Source: Epiperipatus broadwayi (taxonomy: Eukaryota > Onychophora > Udeonychophora > Euonychophora > Peripatidae). From it: a stretch of DNA of 64,000 nt. A program made the position numbers and the translations under genes. The notes beneath the pieces were generated by a model. The model was not told the DNA's origin. It did no database searches and saw only the letters and a program-made list of their open reading frames with translations. The DNA lies in NCBI GenBank assembly GCA_028023455.1, contig JAQFVV010000036.1, positions 7,063,576 through 7,127,575 on the forward strand, given 5' to 3'. Positions 1-13,200 of the stretch are shown here, in pieces (within the stretch, counting starts at the first letter, position 1; each line of letters opens with the position of its first letter).

Positions 1-256
1 ATACTTCTGTAGTCAAGTTTTAAGGTAAAAAACCTTGTCAAAGGGTATATCTGAATATACTTTGAAGTAGGTAATGCATCAAATAATGTATTCTCAATAA
101 CCTCCATGAGACCAACAACATGGCTCAGGAAAAGCCAGACATTATATGATTCTCTCATTTATCAACAACAGAAGCTAACTTGGTTTGACAGGTTCAGAAT
201 ACCGTTTGCTCAATCTATACATGTGATATATTACTGTAGCCAAGAATAGCTGGTTT

Positions 257-800
257 TTTAATTTGTTGATCTTTATAGCAAAAAAAAAAAAACGTAATAA
301 GGTTTAAATTTGTTGATGTTATTTTTTTTTTTTAAAAGGCGGAACCAAAAAAAGTTAGCCTAATAGGTTCTACATTTGTTGCTGTTATTTTTTTTAAAAA
401 AAAAAAATGGAACCAAAAAAAAGTGTAATAAGTTTTAAATTTGGTGATGTTATTTAAAAAAAAGAAAGTGAAATCAAAAAAAATAAATGGAATAAGTATT
501 ACATTTATTGATTTTAATTTTTTTTATAAAAAATAATAATCCAAAAGAAAAACCACAGTAATATATTGAACATTTTTGGATGTTAATAAAAAAAGCGTAC
601 TAATTTTGACATTAGTTGATTTATATTAAAAGAAAAAGAAACCAAAAAAACAACCGTAATAAATTGAAAATTTGTTGATGTTAATAAAAAAAAAGACCTT
701 TAAAAACTACAAATTCTGTGTTTGAATTTTTTTTTGGTAAATTTGTTTGAAGTTAATAAAAAAAAATATTTAAAAAGTACAAATTCTGTGTTTTATTTTT
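257..800. repeat. degenerate A/T-tract minisatellite, unit about 60 bp
   Basis: Seven to nine diverged units repeat the order TTTGTTGATGTTA, a T run, an A run, then GGAACCAAAAA and GTAATAAGTT. The units differ by point changes and by the length of the homopolymer runs. It lies in NOX upstream intron or flanking DNA. No coding content. Confidence 0.7.
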
Positions 801-1323
801 TTTATAAGAAAAAATAAAGAAAATCCCCCCAAAATACAGCCTAGGAATGATAATCTTTTATAATTTTTGCATAGCAACAAGGCCATCAAGGGGCATGGGT
901 GTCTAATCAACTATTACCAATACCACAATACTCCCTCTTTCAATCAGTATCTTTTTCTCCCATTCCTTCCTGAGTATCTCTTCCTTCTCCCATCTTCACT
1001 TTCTATTTCAAAATATTATACCTCATCAGAAATGAAAGATTTATTCATTTTTATAACTTATTAATTAATGTCATTACACTGTTTCTTTATCAAATGTGAT
1101 TTGAAATTGTTTGTGTGTTATTATGCTTATATACCTGTCTGTTATTTGATCCAGTTATATAATGTTTGAATTGAAAGTAGAAATAATTTAATTTCCATCA
1201 GTTTCAGATGATGAAATGTGCCAAAAAGTAGTGGAAAGGTTAAGTATTTATTTAAGAGTGAATTTTTTTATGATTAGATTGAAATGTATTCCGTGGCTAT
1301 GCAAAAATAAATTGTTTATGTTA

Positions 1324-1461
1324 TATATTGTATTGTCAGGGATTGAGAGAACTTTCCCTTAATTTATTTGAATATTCGTCATGAGTGGATTATATATTGC
1401 ATTGTCAGGGATTGAGAGAGCTCTCCCTTAGTTTGTTGAAATATTTGTCAGGAGTGTAATA
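1324..1461. repeat. two-copy tandem repeat, period 69 bp
   Basis: TATATTG-ATTGTCAGGGATTGAGAGA recurs at 1324 and 1393 with matching downstream sequence (CTCCCTTA, then a TTTGTTGAA-like stretch). Two copies, a few mismatches. Confidence 0.75.
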
Positions 1462-2149
1462 TATTTTCCAGATGAAGTAGTTATATTTTAGGCTAATTAT
1501 AGTGTGCGGAGTCAGGTAGTGTATTTTCCTTGTTTTTTTGTGATGAGATGATGTCCACACCAGTTGTTTTAAGCCTCAAAATTAGGCTAGGGCATCATTG
1601 TATTTTGGTTATTTAAAGGATTAGAGTTAAGAAAGTATTTTCATCCCTCATATATTTGTGTGGAATGCTTTCCCATCATTTATCCATAGCCAAGTGTAAG
1701 ATAGTTTGCTGATAAGAAAAGAAAATAAAGGTAGAATTGATTTTTCTCACAGAACACCTGAAGTAGAATTGGTGTTAAAGCAGGTTGACCATGGTCATCA
1801 TATGTAGGTTGGTCATGGTTGTCATCCGTATTATGACATTTATCCCAATTTCATAAATAAACTGATTGGATTTAGCTATGTTAATCATTTTACAATAGGT
1901 AGCACAATTCAGACATGTGCATAAAATGTTATTAATATGGAAGGAATGGAGAAAATTCATCATTAATGTGTAACTCTTTAATCATTGTTTCAAATCATAT
2001 CATATTAATTATTTAGGTTTTATACCATCAACTCTCAGAATGTTTCATCCTCATTTTGAATGAGTAAGCAAAAGAAAAGAAAGTGCATCCATTTAATAGA
2101 ATTATTCATTTAATTTGTGAAGGATAGCTTGACCTCTTACTCATAGATT

Positions 2150-2690
2150 TATACCCCACTCATATTATTTGGATGTGCATTTGAAGTAAAAATACTAATA
2201 ACTTTAGTTTCACATTTTATAATTTTAGTGTCAGTGTTTAATAGAGATTTATTTTTCATGGGCATATCAGAATTGATTAATAGCTTGAATGTATTGGAAA
2301 TAAAATATAAAAAATAATTTTACATTTAATTATTCTGGTGTGATGTTTAAATAAAGTTTATTTTCCATAAGCATAACAGAATTGACTGGTAATGTATGCG
2401 TATTTGAAGTAAATTACCAAGAAATTAATTTCATGCTTAGTTATCTTAGTGTAGTATTGTAATGTTTCTGTGTCATAGGTTTATCAGAATTGACTGATAG
2501 CTTGAGTATATTTTATAAGTAAAATACCAAGAGGTTTGGGTTTCATGTTTTACTATTTTAGTGCTAGTATTATAATGTTTTCTTTTATAAGCTTATTAAA
2601 ATGGACTGATAGCTGGCATATGTTGAAAGAAAATACAGAAAGTTTATTTTAATGTTATTTATTCTCATGTACACTATTTAATCATTGATG
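2150..2690. repeat. degenerate tandem array, period about 110 bp
   Basis: The phrase CATAAGC(A/T)TATCAGAATTGACTG recurs near 2262, 2371, 2480 and 2591, each time followed by ATTTGAAGTAAAATACCAAGAA-like and TTTTAGTGTAGTATTATAATG-like blocks. About five units. Satellite-like and non-coding. Confidence 0.7.
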
Positions 2691-3584
2691 TTGGAATTAT
2701 TCCAAAACATGTATATGCGTAAACTAGAAAAACAAATGTTTATTTAATTATCTTGTAATAAGTGTTTTTTTTATTTAAAAAATTTGTTTAGAATTCTTCT
2801 TTGACATGCATTCATGTTCTATGTTTCCCACATGCACACACTTTACATATCCGATATGGTATGATTGCTCTATTCCATAATTTAATGATGAACATGTCCA
2901 GATCTGATGATGTTGTTTTGTTGATCCAAACACTATATGAAATGTCTGATTATTTAGTGATTCTCTGAAAATTTTATTACTCAGTTATTATTTAGATGAT
3001 GAATTGAACTCAAAACTCACCCTATTTCTTTCATTATCTAACTACCATTTTTATTAGGATAATCCTTAATTATGTCATTACTTTTATGATAGTAATTAGT
3101 AGTTGTTGGAAAGTATAGATTTAAAATTAAGCCATGCAATAAATTAATTCCTGAGATATCCCCTTACCATTTTAGATTAGACTTTAATCCAGTTACTTAT
3201 TTTAAATTACTGTACAATTAAAAGTTTAGTAATGTTATATTTTATTTTGTATTTAATTCTAACTTACTATACAGTAGAGTTAATCAGTATTATATCTTTA
3301 TTTTATTATTTTAATTTGATCACACAGTAGAGGTTGTTCAATGCATGTGAATGATGGGAGGAGATGAGGTATAGACTAAAACTTTAAATTTAAATGGTAG
3401 AACTTTACCAATTCCAATTATTTATTTATTATAAAACTTAATAGATGTTTTGTTTCTATTAATCATAATGTTTCCTCCAATATCTAGTATACATTTTACA
3501 TTCTATAAATCTCTGTAATCCCCAACTGAGCTAAGCTAAGGTAGAACAGCATTTTAAGAGTCTCATTAACAATTTAAAGTCAGT

Positions 3585-3810
3585 TCAGATGATCAACAGA
3601 ATTGGCACCCCCAGGTATTTGTTGATAGGAAAGGTACAACGGGTATTGGGGGAGGATTAGAATGCCCTCCATTGAGGTGAGTCATAAGCTCAAAACCAAT
3701 TGGTCTGGAGGTAGGGACTTAACGATAGAGATTTTGAATTCTTTCTCTTTCGGCACTTATAAAAATAAAACTTGTTTAGAGCTATTGGTAAGCTCCATCT
3801 AGTGATCATT
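3585..3810 (+). repeat. hairpin repeat family C with decayed hammerhead-like core
   Basis: Contains GAGTCATAAGCTC, AAAACC and TTGGTCTGGAGGTAGG, then further down GAGCTATTGGTAAGCTC. The same order occurs at 29296-29480. CCTCCA (665-670) and TGGAGG form a six-pair stem I. The core is degraded (TTGAGGTGA in place of CTGANGA), so self-cleavage is not expected. Confidence 0.5.
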
Positions 3811-4140
3811 TAAATGCAAGCTTAAAAGCAAGTTATGAAATTTATGACTTGGTTTTATTAATTATATATATGATCAATATATGGTGTTTTACCAAAACCA
3901 CCGGCCAAGCATATATTTGTTTACATAAACGTCAAAAGAGTCAGAATTCACTATCTCTTTCATTTTCCCACCCTCAGATCAGCTGATTTCAAGATAATTT
4001 GCTATCATCAGTGAAGGACAGAGCCAAGAAACTAGATCTAAACACTGACTCCAAGCGTTTATGCAAGAAGTTTCTATCAGTTTGCAAGCATGAATTTTTC
4101 AGACCCACATATAATTATATATATAATTATTTTGTTATAG

Positions 4141-4275
4141 ATTGTCAAACATCCATCACAAGTATTGGAAATCCAGATGAAGAAGCCTGGATTCATCATG
4201 AATGTTGGCCAATATATTTTTATTCAGTGTAAAAGAGCATCATATTTAGAATGGCATCCTTTTACACTAACATCG
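4141..4275 (+). CDS. NOX exon a: FAD-binding domain, HPFT motif
   Basis: 45 codons, phase 0 at both ends. The acceptor is tttgttatag and the donor is gtaag. It encodes residues 1-45 of the visible protein, starting [15 protein letters not shown] and ending [16 protein letters not shown] and the HPFT motif belong to the ferredoxin-reductase-type FAD-binding fold. An open frame from 3999 reads over this exon in a different phase and is not the gene. Confidence 0.95.
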
Positions 4276-7200
4276 GTAAGTATTGTATTTAAATCAAAGG
4301 TATATATTTAATATTTTGTTGTTTTTTTTCATCCTTTATAAAGTGTGTTTTAATTATAAATAATTGCTAAAGTTTTTTTATTTTAATTTATCCTTAATGC
4401 TTCTCTTTGGTGAATTTCTATATGTGCAAAAAAAAAAATGAAATTAACTACAAGTGACTCATTTAGAAGAATAAAATATGAAAAATTCTGTAAATTGGTA
4501 TGGGAAAAAAATTGATAATGTAAGGAAATTTAATCATGAAATGAACTAAAAAAACACAATGAGAAAAGTAAAATATTATATTGCTTTTAAAAACAATTAT
4601 TTCAACAAAATAAAAAAATCTTGAAAGTCTGGATTCAAATGCCCTCTAATTACATCTAGATTAAAAGTATATACAATATAATTGTATTTAAATTTACACA
4701 TTCAGCCTGTATTCTGTTCATATCTCTTTTATGTATTTAAATGAACTTAAGGTTCTGCATGTGAGGGGTCAGAATAACTTACAGTTAACATGGGAATGAC
4801 AACAAAATTGGCAAACAAGGTCTTTTAACACCCCATCACCAAATTTTCAATGATATGAATTGCTGAAGAGTTGGAGAGTAGAGAGGATTGAAACCTGTTT
4901 ATCAAAGTTTGAAGAATTGCTATCTTCATATAAACTGAGCACTAACTGTATATATGTGTGGGAGATCATGATCTGGACCAACTGATGAGTACTGATTTAG
5001 CACAAAATATATATTGAGACTATTTATCTTTTTTGCATATATATTGACATGTGTATCAGTTGTATAAAATGGAGTTGATGATTAAAAAAAGCTTGAAAGT
5101 CTGGATTCAAATCCCCTCTAATTAAATAAAAGAAAAATAGAATTGGTATAAACAATATTTCATATAAATTATTAATAATTATACTTTATAATTTATATAT
5201 GATATTTAAAAAATTTGTAAGAAATAACCTATAAAAATATTAACACCAAGGTAAAACAAATAAAAAACAATTACTTTTAGAAAGAATTTATCAGAATAAA
5301 TTATCTTTTTGCATTAAGGGTTTAAAACTTTAAAAAAGTATTTACGTTTTGTAAGCATTTCTGCTGCGTTCATGAGTAAAGTGTTGTAATATTATGACAA
5401 TAGAAACAAAATATCAAATATTTATCTGTTGTCATTAAGATGATTAATTTTAGAAAGAATATATATATTGTACCCTTTTGTTTAGGTTAGAATGGATTAT
5501 TTCTATCAATTTACTGGAAAATTTTAAATTTTGAAGTTAAGCAAGGGATGATGTATGTTATGTGTTGATCTTTGAATAGTTTAGTTAGGGCAAGTAAAAT
5601 AATTGGTGTATAATATTGTGTTAGTATTTGCAAGAAAACAGTTAATTAAAAATCATTATAAGATTGTATGGTTGGGAAAAACTGGCCATAATAAGTACTG
5701 ATTTAATAAGTCTTATAAGTGAATGATTAAAGTAAATTTTATAAGTAGTAATTTAAAGTTAAATGAATAGATTATTTAACAATGAGAATTGTAGTTGATA
5801 GTTATATTTTAAAACCATTTAATTAAAAGTAATAATGTAGAGAGTAAAGTGCATATTCGATTTTATAATATTGGAATAATTTGTTTAAAATTTTGCTATA
5901 ATATTGTTTATGTAATATTTTATAAATTAAATTATTTATTTTAGTTTCATTTAAATTATTAGCATCTCATTCATTTTTGTAAATCACGTGACGTGTAATA
6001 TTCACACCTGTTCTTGAGAATAAAATAATATTATCTGTTATAAATATTAGATTAGGTTTTTAAAATAAATATAATAGGTAGAATTAGATTTGTGTTTTAT
6101 GTTGAAAATAAATACGTTTTATTTAAAATAAGGGTAGAAATGGTAATAAATATTATAATGTGATTTTTAAAAGTTATTTTAAAGTATTTGTTAAGTGTAA
6201 ATAAAATATGAAAATTAATTAAGGATTGAATAATATAATAAAAATAAATATTTAATAAATTATTATTAGTTTTAACTTTAATCTGGCATTCCTCACCCAG
6301 GATGGAAGTAAGCATTGTTGAAATTGACCAATGAAAATATGTAGTTTGGGCAGATATAAAACAGCTGTGCAGGAAATTCCATGTCACTGTTATCTCATTA
6401 TACCGATATACTGTCATACCGTTGTTATTATTTCTACAACTTCGGTAACATAATAGTCAATTTTATTTAACTTCAATTTTATAAAAGTACAGTAGTCTAT
6501 TATTATAAGGTCATGATATAAAATGTGAGGCTAAAAAAATAAGTAGTTCCTTACTTGCCAATCTACTTTATTCAATTTGTCATTAACTTAAACATGGAGA
6601 AGTCATCACTAAATGTAAAAGGATTGATGGAAATATTCAAGTGTTATTGTTGTATTAAGCATATGATTTTGCCTATGTTGATAGGTCATATCAATTTATG
6701 ACTGGATTTCATAGAAAGAACTTTACGAAAAAAATATAAAGAATTTCAGAAAAAATGGAAAGTAAAATGATATAAAATATTTTTATTAAGAAAACTTATT
6801 TAAAATACGATGGGAAAATGCCTTTAAAAAGGAAAAAAACCTTTAAATTTGACCAAGCAATTATTTTGGAACACTAAGATATTTCTTTCTGAAGAAATAT
6901 TGAACATAATTTAAAACTGAAATTTTAAAAAAAAAATAAAAATTAAGATCATTTGCAATTATGATTTATGTCATATTTAAAAATATTCAAAATTAATAAT
7001 TATTGTATGCTGGACATACAAAAAGTTTTCTGAAATTTATTCATTAGGAATAATTGAAGTTATCAGCGAACACTGGGGGAAGTTGATTATTTGTATCAGA
7101 ATACATTGAACCTCAGTAAATATGGGAAAGTTAGAAGAATTTAAAAAATTGTCGGAACTAAGAATATCAAAGATATTTAAATTAGAAATTTACATAGTAA

Positions 7201-10200
7201 TGAATGCCTGAATATTTTTAAAATTTTGGAGATAAAAAATATTAATTATATCAGTTTGGATATTATGGAATAAAAGTAAACTTACCGTGTTTAGCTTGAA
7301 CAGTCATTTTTGGATTTTATGTTGCAATGTGGAGAATTGGAGCATGCGTAATTATTGGCATCAAAAGTGTGATTACTATTGTTTTACCAGGAGAAAAAGA
7401 CACTTCCTGTAATGAACTTATTATCAAGAAAAGAACATTTCATCACAAGAAAGTTTAATGGAGGTGTTGTAAATATAATTTTTAAATTATTTTTTACTAA
7501 AAAATTTATAGTAATGCTTATTCATAGTATAGAGATAGAATAGGAACATAGAACATTAAATTACTTACTAACCTAGTAATTAAAATTTTATTGTAAAGGA
7601 AAAACTCTTTAATAATTTAAAAAAAAAAACTTAATATATTTTAAAATGTGATAATGTGGAATAAATGATAATAAAAATGTTTTATTTAGTTTGTGATCCA
7701 GAAGACATTGACTAAGTAATTGCCAATAGAAATTACTTATGGTAATAATGTAAATTATTGATGGTTTTATAATGTATTTTATTATTTTGTGTGGATGTAT
7801 GGATGCGCATATAAAACATGATACCTACGCATAATTTATCATTGGTTTAGTTATTTTAAGAATATGCATAATTTTATTGATATCGTAAAGATATTTAAAC
7901 ATAAGGGAAATATAAATATATGATTCTATTATAACTGAACTGGATGTTTTATTTGAGTAATTTAAAGTATTAAAAATATGACATTGATTCTGATTGTTTA
8001 TACTTAAGTTTGAGAACTACTGAAGGATGAAATAATCTTGTCTTATTAGTTAGTTAGACTGTTATTTTAAAATGAATTTATTTGTTATTATAGAAATTTG
8101 GGAATGAATTTAGCGATGTAAAGTAATAGATCTTTGGTGATAATATCTTAGTATTAGGTTACATGAGACCAAGATAATATTGTATGTAGGGTTTATTTAT
8201 ATAGGAATAAGAGTATACTATAATGATGATTATGCAAATATAGATAACATAGCCCTATAGGTTGTGTATATTCATGGCAGTGTTTATTTTATAGGTGTTA
8301 AAGTTTAATGTGCCATAGTGCTGAATAAATAGCCTGGACATTATATATGGTAATAGAAGTTATTAGACAAATAAGTCATACCTCATTTCTTGTACACTGT
8401 GACCATGATGATTAGTTGATAAAGGTGTTACTAATTTGAAGTTATAGTTTATACCATATACCTACTGGTTTATTTATTATTAAAATTTTCTTGGATTACA
8501 TCGTAAAGGATGGTAGTTTTAAAATCGGAAATAATAGATGTTTGGAAATACAGAATTTTCCTTAAAGTGAGTAAGATAAGTTATGTTACTTAGAATAAAA
8601 ATAAGTGTAAATATTATAAGAACATCATTTCATCAGTGAAAGAATCATAAAACTTCTCATATTTAAAAATGATATTTATTTATTTTATTTATAAAATAAA
8701 TAATTGATAACTTAAAAGGGATTTATAATGATATTATTTAGTTATTAAGAATTTTCAAAGACATACTCATAATGCATATTTTTATTTACAAGTAAAGGTA
8801 ATAGACTGAATTGTATTTAATGAATGTAAGTAATCATAAGTTTTGTAAAAGAAATTTTATGACAACACACTAATACTTACATGATATTTGAGGTTTACAG
8901 TAATAAGTAGTAAGCAGCTTAGTTTGATGGTATGCTATTAATCAAGGTCGTTCACATAATTATTTATTGAAGAATGGCTATACAGAATAATAATTTTTTT
9001 TTTTTTTTTAAAACTAAATAACGAGAATAAGTTCATAGTAAAAGTATTATCTTATATGTTTTTAAAACCTATTGAATTAATAAAATTTAATAACTGTAAC
9101 AAAAAATTATATAATATTTTGAAAATAAGAGATATTTTAAGAAAATGTTCTGTATCCTATATTTTAAGTCATTTAATTTGTATTAGAAAAGTATTTAAAT
9201 GTGAATAAATAGAATTCTTTCAGATTGTAAATAATGTAAATAATTTTATTATTAAGCTTGTTAATAAAATTGTTAAATTTGTTTTATAAGTCTTAATGTT
9301 GACTCAGTTTCTTCACATCACAATTACATAATCACAAATAATTATAATGAAGACATAGTATTTGCACATCATAAATAAAGTTATTATTTAAGAGTTATAA
9401 TGTTTTATTGATATGTTTTATTTAAGAAGTTTTATTTATGATATTATTATGATGGCCATGGAATAATTACCAAAGATTTACATTAAATTATATTAGTAAT
9501 GATTGCCATATAAACTGTAATAAGATGGGGATGATCTGTTTGATCCCTAGTCAGCTTGAGTACCTTCAGAAGCCAAAATCCTGGATCTGGAAACAAATTC
9601 CCACTGTTTTCTTCCACTGCTTTATATCAATGCACAACCTAATGGCACGAGCACACAAAGAATGGAGAAAAAAGATATTGCTTTTTTCTCCCTTGCTTAA
9701 ATAGTTTTCTTTCTCTTTTGTTTTCTGGAGTAATCTAACTGTTCATCTATATCTGAGTGGAAGGTTTTTTTTATTATCTATTAGGTTTTATTAAAATATT
9801 GCTTTCTAGAATTCAATTGTTAATTGGTCATTGACAACTGAATTCCTTCATAATCTGATTTTATCTTAGTTTATGCTCATTATTCAATTAATGTTTTAAT
9901 TTATTTCCATTTTATTATTTAACAATTTTTAGACAGTAGTTTTAGTAACATAAATTTAATATTAATTTAAATACACATTTTACTAGTAATTAATAGATAT
10001 TCCAATATTGGAATGAATAATAATCTTATTCATTTCATTATTAACTATTTGGTCTTCCACGTGACAATAAGCTAGTTTTTGTTGATGTGAAAATAGCTAA
10101 CAAATAGAGTATTGAAAAGTTTTAAAGAAAATTATCAAGAGTAATTACAGTAGATAATGTTCAAATGTTAAAAAAATATTAAAACATCATATTTTGAAAT

Positions 10201-13200
10201 AATAATAATAATAAATAATATAATAGGTTTGTTAAATGTTTAAATTTAAGAAAAATGAATTTATCAAACTATTATTAAAATTGTTTCTCTTATCAAAGAT
10301 TAAAATAATATCTGGAATTTATTGCAAAACAACTCAGATAAATATACTAGTGTTAAAAGAAATAAGTTTTAAATAATTAGATTAAAAATAAATTAATAAA
10401 CAAATTGAACATGTTTTGAGATATGAGATTTGAAACAAGAAAAAAATTCAAGCAATTTAATAATTGTGATGTTTTGAAAATTGAATGAATTACATAATGA
10501 TGAAGTTTTGAAAATTCAAGCAATTAAAATAAAATAAGGTCATTGAAAATAAGCAATATTCATTTTTTATTCAAACCTCATTGAAGTATCATTAGGATAC
10601 CTGAGTAAAGAAAAGAGAAAACTATCAATTGCTCTAACCTGTAACCCCTATGAATCTGACCAAGCTATTTAAAATAAATCTGAATTGAAAAATGAAAAAA
10701 GAGCTTAAGCCTCAAATTTTAAAATAAAAAGATTGGTAAAGAATAATATATAAAACTGTAAAGAAAGGAACAGGAATATCAAGTGTTTACCATTATGAGA
10801 GAATCCTCACAATGAACTGTAAAAAATTCTTGCTACAAAACTTCTGCTGCATATGTAAAAAAAACTTTATTGACTAGATTGTTATTCTAATGTATTACCA
10901 TTTTATGTTTTATTTTATAACTTTTTAGATATATTTAATTTTAAGAAACTATATTTTGTTATATATAAAATGTTTAGGTAATATTTTATTTAATTGGTTG
11001 ATCAATGAAAAAAAATGAATATTTTATTTAACAAATATTTTTTTCCATGTAGAAATTATCAGCAAGTATGTAAAATCAGATAAAATAATCAGAATATAAA
11101 TGTATAAAAAGCAAGTAGTATCCAACAGCTAGAAATAAGGAATGGTCTTATAATTATTAGAGTTTGAGTTAAAGCAAAAGTTTATTTTGAAAGTCATTTG
11201 AGTTCATTTGTGTCTACTTAATCCTTGTATCAATTATCATGAAATAGATTTCATGTATGTAGAACTTACAATATAAATGAAGTCAATATATTCCTGTTGA
11301 ATGGTAAAAGCGTAATATATCTATATGGTAAATTTATTCATGATTTGGTCTAAAAATTTGGGACAAATTAAGCGAAACCATCTCACATAATTAGGTTGAG
11401 TTATTGTTAAATTTGAAACTGGATTCAAATAAACAATCTCTCTCATTCCATCAGTTCTTGTTAAATCAAAATTCAGTTCTAAACTGGCTACTCCCTAGAA
11501 TATTATTATTGTTAGGAAATTCATTGATTAAACTAATTCTGTACTAGATATGTCTGTGCTACTATAAAGTTAATGATATGAATAGATGTATTGTTTTTGC
11601 GAGGGTTGGCCATATATAGAATTATATTCAGGGTGTATTAAATCCCAGGGATTTCCTCTATGGCAAGTGGTTGCTCAATCTTATAATCATGTTACTGTTA
11701 CAATATGTAATTAAAAGATCATTGTTTTAAAATTAATCAAAATAAACTTTAACATTTTACACATAAATATGATCATTTCATATTTGTTTTCCAGCATGTA
11801 ACCTACACATGTTTAGGATAACAGAATAGTAAAACTTGGCTGATAATTATGATATTTTGTAAATAACCTATTGTTTTATTTGTTTAAATAATATGTTAAC
11901 TCTTTTATATGTAATATTGTCTGGTCTGCATAATAATTCCATGTCTATTTCATCAGGGGTAACTTATGTTCTATGTGATTTGTCCATGTATAGCAAATAA
12001 TGATTGTGTAGTGGTCATTATTAGTGCATATTAAAGAAAATATTTTGAATTCTATTAAAACATATAAATTAAGACTATGTGCCATATATTTCCTGATATT
12101 TAATGTTAGATGGTATCCAATTAATTAAAATAAATTTAAATATATAAACTGACCATTATAAAGTAAATGTATTTAAAATAAAACACTCCTTATAGATTAA
12201 TTATTGTAATAGTTGTAATTATAAATTTATTTAACGCACATTGATTACATAAGTAATATTTACTAAGGTAATAACCGCACATGCTTTAGGTTTATTGCCT
12301 TAGTAAATATTGTAATAGTTATAAAACAATACAGTATTCATTATTGTAATAGATATTACTAATACCTATCTTAATGTGTCGAAGTATTTTCATTTATTTG
12401 CATAATCATTTTCAACTAAAAACCTCATCCTATAATTTCCCAAAATTTAAAGGGTTTTCAATTGAAAATGTTTACGCAAATAACTAAATATATTTCTGTA
12501 CTTTATAATAGTTGTCAGTAATATTTATTATCACCGTAAATATTGTATATATCTATATAGTACATATATTATTTTTAAGTAAACTTCTTAAGTACTTAAA
12601 GTCACTTAAACACACATATATACCCGTATATCTGTTTATGCACATACATATATATTAAAGGCTCCTGAGGACAACTACTTCAGTGTTCACATTAGGGTTG
12701 TTGGTGATTGGACTAATTCTCTTGCGCATGCTTGTGGAATGAATAATGAGGATGAAGAAATGGAAAGTTTACCAAGGTGTTATCATTTAATATACCTTTT
12801 TTAAAAACCTTATTTTGATATGTTTAGTGGTATATACGTGTTTTCTTTTTCTTTTTTTTAATCAGCATAGCTGTAGATGGACCCTTTGGAACAGCCAGTG
12901 AAGTAAGAATATTTTGTATTCAATATATTTTAGGTATAAAGATAGTTTTATTTTAAATTTTGAAAATGCTATATTCAAGGAATATTTAACCTTTCTTAAA
13001 ACATATATTATATTTGTGCAATAATTGAATTTGATATTTGAAATAATATAAAACGTCAATATAAGTCGGTGTAAAGGGTTTCTTAATCTAGGTGGTGGCA
13101 TATTTGTCTGCTCTGCCTAAGACTTGAGTTTGAATAAAGGCTAAATAAAACTTAAAAAAGTTTTTCAGGTTCCATTAAGGTTTGGTCTTTTTTTCTGATA

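Noticed and set aside
2902-2930. CTGATGATGTTG as a hammerhead core
   Set aside because: No stem II or GAAA at a suitable distance.
1-4140. Search for upstream NOX exons (haem-ligating His, FAD-domain start)
   Set aside because: No AG/GT-bounded segment encodes the expected motifs; for example 1207-1238 has splice-like ends but does not match NOX.
3999-4232. 77-codon open frame before and over NOX exon a
   Set aside because: It is in a different phase from the NOX exon and crosses its splice acceptor; no protein family recognised.
6097-6417. 106-codon open frame on the - strand
   Set aside because: Low-complexity AT-driven translation after the first 50 residues; no family recognised; a TATA-like promoter patch is the more likely content.
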